Shown piece by piece: positions 1 through 5,028 of a stretch of 5,028 nt of DNA. Source of the stretch: Caulobacteraceae bacterium (lineage in GTDB: Bacteria; Pseudomonadota; Alphaproteobacteria; Caulobacterales; Caulobacteraceae); the NCBI GenBank assembly GCA_028291305.1, contig JAQGII010000297.1, positions 1-5,028 of the forward strand, in the 5' to 3' direction. The position numbers and the translations under genes are program-made. Below the pieces are notes generated by a model, which was not told the DNA's origin, did not search any database, and saw only the letters and a program-made list of their open reading frames with translations. Each line of letters begins with the position of its first letter. Positions within the stretch are counted from its first letter, which is position 1.

Positions 1-367
1 AGCCGGACGGTCCAAAGAAATTCCAGGACATTTTATTCCAGTAGAGGGCGCAGGTGCCCGCGAACAGCGCGACCCAGGCCACCGATATCCAGGGGCCGGT
101 GTGCGGGTAGCGGGTCCACCAGACGCTCATTGAGACCGACAGGGTCTCAGCGGCCATGATCGCGATCATCAGCAGCGCGGCCCACCGGCGCATCAGCCAC
201 ACCCCGACGATAGCCAGGGCGCTGATCACCAGGGTCGCCATCAGGACGGCGACATTGGCGGCGGTCGCCGGCTGATAGGGCATGGTCCCCGCGAACATGA
301 CGAGGGTCCCCACGGCCCTCAGGACCAGGAAGGCGCACCAGGCGATGATCGGGAGCGGCGGGCGCAT
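1..367 (-). CDS. Multi-helix membrane protein downstream of nuoF, function unknown, 3' end cut by the window edge
   Basis: The frame opens with an ATG at 367, 2 nt after the nuoF stop (TAGAGATG), and stays open to the window edge, giving 122 residues beginning MRPPLPIIAWCAFLVLR. I recognise no family. Four hydrophobic segments are visible: about 7-27 (containing R17), 37-59 (VAVLMATLVISALAIVGVWLM), 62-84 (with E74 inside) and 92-110 (WISVAWVALFAGTCALYW). The RR at 60-61 between helices 2 and 3, and NK after helix 4, place both ends in the cytoplasm by the positive-inside rule. The visible end (NKMSWNFFGPSG) looks like a tail or loop after helix 4, so the protein may stop just past the edge. 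It is too small, and lacks the right motifs, for NuoH, NuoL, NuoM or NuoN. NuoA, NuoJ and NuoK also do not fit as far as I can judge. No strong Shine-Dalgarno precedes the ATG, so coupling to nuoF is likely. Adjacent nuoG would be expected further downstream. Confidence 0.75.
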   Translation of the reverse strand, partial: MRPPLPIIAWCAFLVLRAVGTLVMFAGTMPYQPATAANVAVLMATLVISALAIVGVWLMRRWAALLMIAIMAAETLSVSMSVWWTRYPHTGPWISVAWVALFAGTCALYWNKMSWNFFGPSG

Positions 368-369
368 CT

Positions 370-1686
<1,317 letters not shown>

Positions 1687-1691
1687 GCCGG

Positions 1692-1949
1692 TTAGACCCC
1701 CTTCCCGGTTCGGTTGGCCTTCACCAGGCCCCAGATGAAAGCGATCTGCGCGCCGAACCCCGTGACCATGGCCAGGGCGAACAGCGGCAGGCCCCACGGC
1801 TGGCGCAGGGTGACGTGGCCATAGACGCCGCCGAAAGCGACGAACACGCAGACGGCGCTGGTCAGCAGCGTCAGGCGATAGCGCTTCTTCTGCGCGGCCA
1901 GTTCGGCGTCGCTCATGCCGGCCGGAACGGTGTTGGCGGCGCGGCTCAT
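1692..1949 (-). CDS. Small two-helix membrane protein between nuoE and nuoF, function unknown
   Basis: This 85-residue protein is not one of the 14 canonical NDH-1 subunits and I do not recognise a family. Residues 1-24 are polar and end in the basic run KKRYR. A first hydrophobic helix spans about 25-44 ([18 protein letters not shown]), followed by a short loop (HVTLRQPWG) and a second helix at about 53-75 ([19 protein letters not shown]). The tail KANRTGKGV is basic. By the positive-inside rule this predicts a hairpin with both ends in the cytoplasm. The ATG at 1949 overlaps the nuoE stop (ATGA) and has GGAG five bases upstream; M12 is a weaker alternative start. The stop TAA is 5 nt from nuoF. 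Base composition and frame resemble the neighbours, and it is locked into the operon on both sides, so it is very likely a real, co-expressed gene. A role in complex I assembly or as an accessory subunit is only inference from position. Confidence 0.85.
   Translation of the reverse strand: MSRAANTVPAGMSDAELAAQKKRYRLTLLTSAVCVFVAFGGVYGHVTLRQPWGLPLFALAMVTGFGAQIAFIWGLVKANRTGKGV
1697..1703 (-). promoter_or_regulatory. Probable ribosome binding site of nuoF
   Basis: On the minus strand this reads AAGGGGG, ending 10 nt before the ATG at 1686. It sits in the last codons of the small membrane protein gene and just before its TAA. The spacing is slightly long, but it is the only purine-rich candidate, and it supports MVGILEDK as the NuoF N-terminus. 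Confidence 0.5.
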
Positions 1950-2602
1950 GCAGGCTCCGGCGCGTTGGGGATCTTCAGTGGCTTGGCCCTGGAGCCGTCG
2001 TAGAGGCTGGGATCGGTCAGCGTCAGGGCGCCGCCCGCCGGCTCGGAGGTGTGCCGCCCGGCATAGGAGCCGGGCTTGGGCGACAGGCCCGCCTTGAAGT
2101 CGTCGATGATCTTGGCCAGCGTCGCGGGCGTCAGGTCCTCGTAGTAGTAGTCGTTGATCTGGGCCATCGGCGCGTTCACGCAGGCGCCCAGGCATTCCAC
2201 CTCCTGCCAGGTGAACAGGCCGTCCGCCGACAACTGGTCCTTGGGACCGATCTTGTCTCGGCACAGCGCCATCAGTTCGTTGGCTCCGCGCAGGGCGCAG
2301 GGCGTGGTGCCGCAGACCTGGATCAGGGCGGCCGAACCGACCGGCTCCAGCTGGAACATGGTGTAGAAGGTGACCACTTCGAGCACCCGGATCACCGGCA
2401 TGCCGAGCATCTGCGCCAGCTTGCGGATAGCGGGCTCGCACACCCAGCCGTCCTGCTTCTGGATCAGCCACAGGATCGGGATCACCGCCGACTGCCTGCG
2501 CTCGGCCGGGTACTTGGAAATCCACCAGCTGGCCTTGTCCAGCGTATCGGGCGCAAAGTCCCAGCTGGCGGGCTGCTCTTTTGCGAGACGGCGAACGCTC
2601 AC
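1946..2602 (-). CDS. nuoE: NADH-quinone oxidoreductase subunit E (NuoE, 24 kDa subunit), GTG start
   Basis: NuoE is a thioredoxin-like subunit of the NADH-dehydrogenase tip of complex I. It binds the binuclear cluster N1a beside the FMN of NuoF. The product is 218 residues. The helical N-terminal part includes [14 protein letters not shown] (residues 40-53) and [11 protein letters not shown] (83-93). The cluster ligands are C97 and C102 (QVCGTTPC), then C137 and C141 (ECLGAC), in the expected C-x4-C...C-x3-C arrangement. I chose the GTG at 2602 because it overlaps the nuoD stop (GTGA), has GGGGAG eight bases upstream and yields the Caulobacter-like N-terminus [13 protein letters not shown]. 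Open frame further upstream is only shadow of nuoD. Compared with E. coli NuoE (about 166 residues) there is a C-terminal extension of roughly 45 residues, rich in Pro, Gly and Ser; extensions here also occur in other alphaproteobacterial and mitochondrial homologues. The stop overlaps the next gene's ATG. Confidence 0.96.
   Translation of the reverse strand: MSVRRLAKEQPASWDFAPDTLDKASWWISKYPAERRQSAVIPILWLIQKQDGWVCEPAIRKLAQMLGMPVIRVLEVVTFYTMFQLEPVGSAALIQVCGTTPCALRGANELMALCRDKIGPKDQLSADGLFTWQEVECLGACVNAPMAQINDYYYEDLTPATLAKIIDDFKAGLSPKPGSYAGRHTSEPAGGALTLTDPSLYDGSRAKPLKIPNAPEPA
1955..1958 (-). promoter_or_regulatory. Probable ribosome binding site of the small membrane protein gene
   Basis: On the minus strand this reads GGAG, 5 nt before the ATG at 1949 and within the end of nuoE. 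The match is short, but it favours the ATG at 1949 over the in-frame ATG eleven codons later, which has no comparable purine run upstream. Confidence 0.5.
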
Positions 2603-3867
2603 CGGTCGATCTCCCCGAAAACAATGTCCAGCGACCCGAGGATGGCGGCGACGTCGGCCAGCATGTGGCCGCGGTTCATCCAGTCCATCGCCTGCAGGTG
2701 CGGGAAGCCCGGCGCGCGGATCTTGGCGCGGTAGGGCTTGTTGGTGCCGTCGGCCACCAGATAGACGCCGAACTCGCCCTTGGGCGCTTCGACATAGGCA
2801 TAGACCTCGCCCGCGGGGACGTGGAAGCCTTCGGTGAACAGCTTGAAGTGGTGGATCAGCGCTTCCATCGAGCGCTTCATCTCGCCCCGGCGCGGCGGCG
2901 TCACCTTGCCGTCTTCCGACAGCACCGGGCCCTGGGCGACGGCCAGCTTGTCGACACACTGCAGGATGATCTTGGTGGACTCGCGCATTTCCTGCATGCG
3001 GCACAGGTAGCGGTCGTAGCAGTCGCCGTTCTTGCCCAGCGGGATGTCGAACGCCATCTCCGAGTAGCACTCGTAGGGCTGGTTGCGGCGCAAGTCCCAG
3101 GGGATGCCCGAGCCCCGCACCATCACGCCGGAGAAACCCCAGTCGATGGCCTCCTGGCGGCTGACCACGCCGATGTCGACGTTGCGCTGCTTGAAGATGC
3201 GGTTGCCGGTGATCAGGCCCTCGATGTCGTCGAGCACCTTGGGAAAGGCTTCGGCCCAGCTGCGGATGTCGGCAATCAGGGGTTCGGGCAGGTCCTGGCG
3301 CACGCCGCCGGGACGGAAGTAGTTGGCGTGCAGCCGCGCCCCGGAAGCGCGATCGTAGAAGATCATCAGCTTCTCGCGCTCTTCGAAGCCCCACAGGGGC
3401 GGCGTCAGGGCGCCGACGTCCATCGCCTGGGTGGTGACGTTGAGCAGATGGTTCAGGATGCGGCCGATCTCGGAGTACAGCACGCGGATCAGCTGGGCGC
3501 GCCTGGGCACGTCCACGCCGACCAGCTTCTCGATGGCCAGGCACCAGGCATGCTCCTGGTTCATCGGGGCCACGTAGTCGAGGCGGTCGAAATAGGGAAC
3601 GTTCTGCAGGTAGGTGCGCGCCTCCATCAGCTTCTCGGTGCCGCGATGCAACAGGCCGATGTGCGGATCGACGCGCTCGACGATCTCGCCGTCCAGCTCG
3701 AGCACCAGGCGCAGCACGCCGTGCGCGGCCGGGTGCTGGGGGCCGAAATTGATGTTGAACTTGCGGACCGGGACTTCGCCCATGACCGGCTCGGCCAGGT
3801 ATCCGCCCTCTTCCACGGTGCGCTCGGCCAGCTTGGCCGGAACGGTCTCGGTATGCTCTTGCGCCAT
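2599..3867 (-). CDS. nuoD: NADH-quinone oxidoreductase subunit D (NuoD, 49 kDa subunit)
   Basis: NuoD forms much of the quinone-reduction pocket of complex I together with NuoB; its fold is related to the large subunit of [NiFe] hydrogenases but lacks the metal-binding cysteines. The product is 422 residues, usual for stand-alone NuoD. Visible landmarks are [10 protein letters not shown] (residues 41-50), the family signature LHRGTEK (73-79), [14 protein letters not shown] (93-106) and the canonical C-terminus DIVFGEIDR. By alignment from memory, H49 and Y98 match the quinone-headgroup His/Tyr pair of Yarrowia (H95/Y144) and Thermus (H38/Y87); the 49-residue spacing agrees. The ATG at 3867 is 2 nt after the nuoC stop and gives [11 protein letters not shown]29 is a possible later start, but the tight junction favours the first ATG. 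The stop TGA overlaps the nuoE GTG start by 4 nt. All expected residues are intact. Confidence 0.97.
   Translation of the reverse strand: MAQEHTETVPAKLAERTVEEGGYLAEPVMGEVPVRKFNINFGPQHPAAHGVLRLVLELDGEIVERVDPHIGLLHRGTEKLMEARTYLQNVPYFDRLDYVAPMNQEHAWCLAIEKLVGVDVPRRAQLIRVLYSEIGRILNHLLNVTTQAMDVGALTPPLWGFEEREKLMIFYDRASGARLHANYFRPGGVRQDLPEPLIADIRSWAEAFPKVLDDIEGLITGNRIFKQRNVDIGVVSRQEAIDWGFSGVMVRGSGIPWDLRRNQPYECYSEMAFDIPLGKNGDCYDRYLCRMQEMRESTKIILQCVDKLAVAQGPVLSEDGKVTPPRRGEMKRSMEALIHHFKLFTEGFHVPAGEVYAYVEAPKGEFGVYLVADGTNKPYRAKIRAPGFPHLQAMDWMNRGHMLADVAAILGSLDIVFGEIDR
2611..2616 (-). promoter_or_regulatory. Ribosome binding site of nuoE
   Basis: On the minus strand this reads GGGGAG, 8 nt before the GTG at 2602. 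It lies inside the last codons of nuoD. It is one of the clearest Shine-Dalgarno-like matches in the window and is the main sequence support for a GTG rather than an ATG start for nuoE. Confidence 0.7.
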
Positions 3868-3869
3868 GG

Positions 3870-4547
3870 CTACTTGGTCGCTTTCTCGTCGCCCGGCAGG
3901 GTGTAGTGGTAGCCCGTGCCCGGAAGCGCGTTGCGCGCGCCTTCCCACGGCGACAGGAAGTCGAACTGGCGGAATTCCTGGGTCAGCTTGACCGGCTCGT
4001 AGACCACCCGCTTCAGCTCGTCGTCGTAGCGGACCTCGACGTAGCCCGTCATCGGGAAGTCCTTGCGCAACGGATAGCCGTGGAAGCCGTAGTCCGTCAG
4101 CAGGCGGCGCAGGTCGGGGTGGCCGTCGAAGAAGATGCCGTACATGTCGAACGCCTCGCGCTCGAACCAGTCGGCGGCGGCGAACACCGAGGTGGCGGTG
4201 GGCACCGGCGTATCCTCGTCGGTCTGGACCTTCACGCGGATGCGGTGGTTCTTGATCATCGACAGCAGGTGGTAGACAACGTCGAAGCGCCGGGCGCGTT
4301 CGGGAGAGTCGGCGCCGCAGATGTCCACCAGCTGGTGGAAGCGGCAGTCCGCGTCGTCGCGCAGCTGGGCCAGAACCTCGGTGATGCGCTCGCGCTCGGC
4401 CAGCAGCGTCAGCTCGCCGTACTCGACCTTGAAGCCGTAGATCGCACCATTGGAGTTGGCCTGGATCTGCTGGCCCAGCTGGACCAGGGGCGGCAACACC
4501 TCGGCCTGGACGGCCGTGTCGCTCGCGGCGGGGACGATGTCGGTCAT
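3870..4547 (-). CDS. nuoC: NADH-quinone oxidoreductase subunit C (NuoC, 30 kDa subunit)
   Basis: NuoC is a structural subunit of the complex I Q-module. It carries no cofactor and packs against NuoD and NuoB in the connecting part of the peripheral arm. The product is 225 residues. The 30 kDa-subunit signature lies at about residues 125-165, read as [13 protein letters not shown], then [11 protein letters not shown], then [13 protein letters not shown]. The N-terminal ~20 residues are variable and the last ~25 (SPWEGARN...LPGDEKATK) form the usual tail. The ATG at 4547 overlaps the nuoB stop (ATGA) and gives MTDIVPAAS. The same frame stays open further upstream, but that part only shadows nuoB. 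Shine-Dalgarno complementarity before the ATG is weak, so initiation probably depends on ribosomes finishing nuoB. nuoC is separate from nuoD, unlike the fused nuoCD of E. coli. The stop TAG is 2 nt from the nuoD start. Confidence 0.96.
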   Translation of the reverse strand: MTDIVPAASDTAVQAEVLPPLVQLGQQIQANSNGAIYGFKVEYGELTLLAERERITEVLAQLRDDADCRFHQLVDICGADSPERARRFDVVYHLLSMIKNHRIRVKVQTDEDTPVPTATSVFAAADWFEREAFDMYGIFFDGHPDLRRLLTDYGFHGYPLRKDFPMTGYVEVRYDDELKRVVYEPVKLTQEFRQFDFLSPWEGARNALPGTGYHYTLPGDEKATK

Positions 4548-5028
4548 CGCTCGATGGTCCCGGTCCGGCGGATCTTCTTCTGCAGCTGCAACACCCCGTA
4601 GACCAGGGCCTCGGCGGTGGGCGGGCAGCCCGGCACATAGATGTCCACCGGCACGATGCGGTCGCAGCCGCGCACGACGCTGTAGCTGTAGTGGTAGTAG
4701 CCGCCGCCGTTGGCGCACGAGCCCATCGAGATGACGTAGCGGGGCTCCGGCATCTGGTCGTAGACCTTGCGCAGGGCCGGAGCCATCTTGTTGGTCAGGG
4801 TGCCGGCGACGATCATCACGTCGGACTGGCGCGGGCTGGCGCGGGGCGCGAAGCCGAAGCGCTCCAGGTCGTAGCGCGGCATGGCCGAGTGCATCATCTC
4901 CACGGCGCAGCAGGCCAGGCCGAAGGTCATCCACATCAGCGAGCCCGTGCGGGCCCAGGTGATCAGGTCGTCAGCGGCGGCGATGATGAAGCCCTTGTCT
5001 GCCAGCTGGTCGCTGACGCCGTCGAAGA
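4544..5028 (-). CDS. nuoB: NADH-quinone oxidoreductase subunit B (NuoB), 5' end cut by the window edge
   Basis: NuoB is the peripheral-arm subunit of complex I that binds tetranuclear cluster N2, the last iron-sulfur centre before quinone, at the cytoplasmic face of the inner membrane. The frame is open to the window edge, giving 160 visible residues beginning [13 protein letters not shown]; the true start lies upstream, with perhaps 20-40 residues missing by comparison with usual NuoB lengths. Numbering from the first visible residue, the N2 ligands are all present: tandem C39-C40 in [11 protein letters not shown]104 in MGSCANGGG and C134 in [11 protein letters not shown]. The internal ATG at 4936 is not the start, because conserved NuoB sequence ([14 protein letters not shown]) continues in frame before it. 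The stop TGA overlaps the nuoC ATG in an ATGA, so the two are probably translationally coupled. Identity is essentially certain; only the N-terminus is unknown. Confidence 0.97.
   Translation of the reverse strand, partial: FDGVSDQLADKGFIIAAADDLITWARTGSLMWMTFGLACCAVEMMHSAMPRYDLERFGFAPRASPRQSDVMIVAGTLTNKMAPALRKVYDQMPEPRYVISMGSCANGGGYYHYSYSVVRGCDRIVPVDIYVPGCPPTAEALVYGVLQLQKKIRRTGTIER

Noticed and set aside
147..338. 63-codon minus-strand open frame near the low-coordinate edge
   Set aside because: It overlaps the membrane-protein frame starting at 367 in another phase, is Arg/Asp/Gly/Pro-rich, and lacks the operon-style junction and hydrophobic pattern of the accepted gene.
1687..1797. Upstream ATG start for nuoF at 1797
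   Set aside because: It would add 37 residues that read the small membrane gene in another frame and do not resemble NuoF; MVGILEDK at 1686 is the family-like start.
2142..2152. Short trinucleotide run (tagtagtag) in nuoE
   Set aside because: It encodes the tyrosines of DYYYED in the NuoE domain; three units are too few to count as a repeat element.
1950..3544. Upstream extensions of the nuoE frame (532 codons) and the small-ORF frame (310 codons, from 2624)
   Set aside because: The upstream parts are out-of-frame readings of nuoD and nuoE with Arg/Pro-rich nonsense sequence. Real starts sit at the GTGA and ATGA overlaps.
2581..3906. Long plus-strand open frame (441 codons) opposite nuoD
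   Set aside because: It lies antisense to an unmistakable nuoD and partly nuoC. Its composition (rich in Ala, Val, Gly, Asp, Gln, His) is that expected from the reverse complement of a GC-rich gene, and it shows no recognisable domain.
3906..4601. Plus-strand open frame (231 codons) opposite nuoC
   Set aside because: Same antisense composition artefact; nuoC on the minus strand carries the family signature and fits the operon junctions exactly.

Overview
The window is a single minus-strand stretch of a bacterial respiratory complex I (NADH:quinone oxidoreductase, NDH-1) operon. Read in the direction of transcription (high to low coordinates), it holds nuoB (5' end off the window), nuoC, nuoD, nuoE, an 85-residue two-helix membrane protein, nuoF, and the first 122 codons of a multi-helix membrane protein that runs off the low-coordinate edge. 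The DNA is GC-rich with strong G/C third-position bias. NuoC and NuoD are separate genes, and NuoD and NuoB carry the mitochondrial-like motifs of alphaproteobacterial complex I. The NuoE N-terminus ([13 protein letters not shown]) resembles what I recall of Caulobacter-type NuoE. I infer an alphaproteobacterium, most likely Caulobacteraceae (Caulobacter/Phenylobacterium-like); the family level is recollection, not a search result.

Layout: nuoB 5028-4544, nuoC 4547-3870, nuoD 3867-2599, nuoE 2602-1946, small membrane ORF 1949-1692, nuoF 1686-370, membrane ORF 367 to beyond 1. Packing is extreme. Three junctions overlap by 4 nt (ATGA or GTGA) and the other three have gaps of 2, 5 and 2 nt. There is no room for an internal promoter or terminator between genes, so the whole window is very probably one polycistronic message with coupled translation. 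No gene-free stretch exceeds a few bases.

How the genes work together: NuoE and NuoF form the NADH-oxidising tip (FMN, the binuclear cluster N1a and the tetranuclear cluster N3). NuoB, NuoC and NuoD form the connecting Q-module, where cluster N2 in NuoB reduces quinone in a pocket shared with NuoD. Every cluster ligand and signature residue I looked for in the visible parts is present, so the core subunits look functional.

The only non-textbook content is the two uncharacterised membrane-protein genes flanking nuoF. I do not recognise either as a known complex I subunit. I saw no mobile element, CRISPR array, RNA gene or defence-like system; apart from these two genes the window is ordinary housekeeping DNA.
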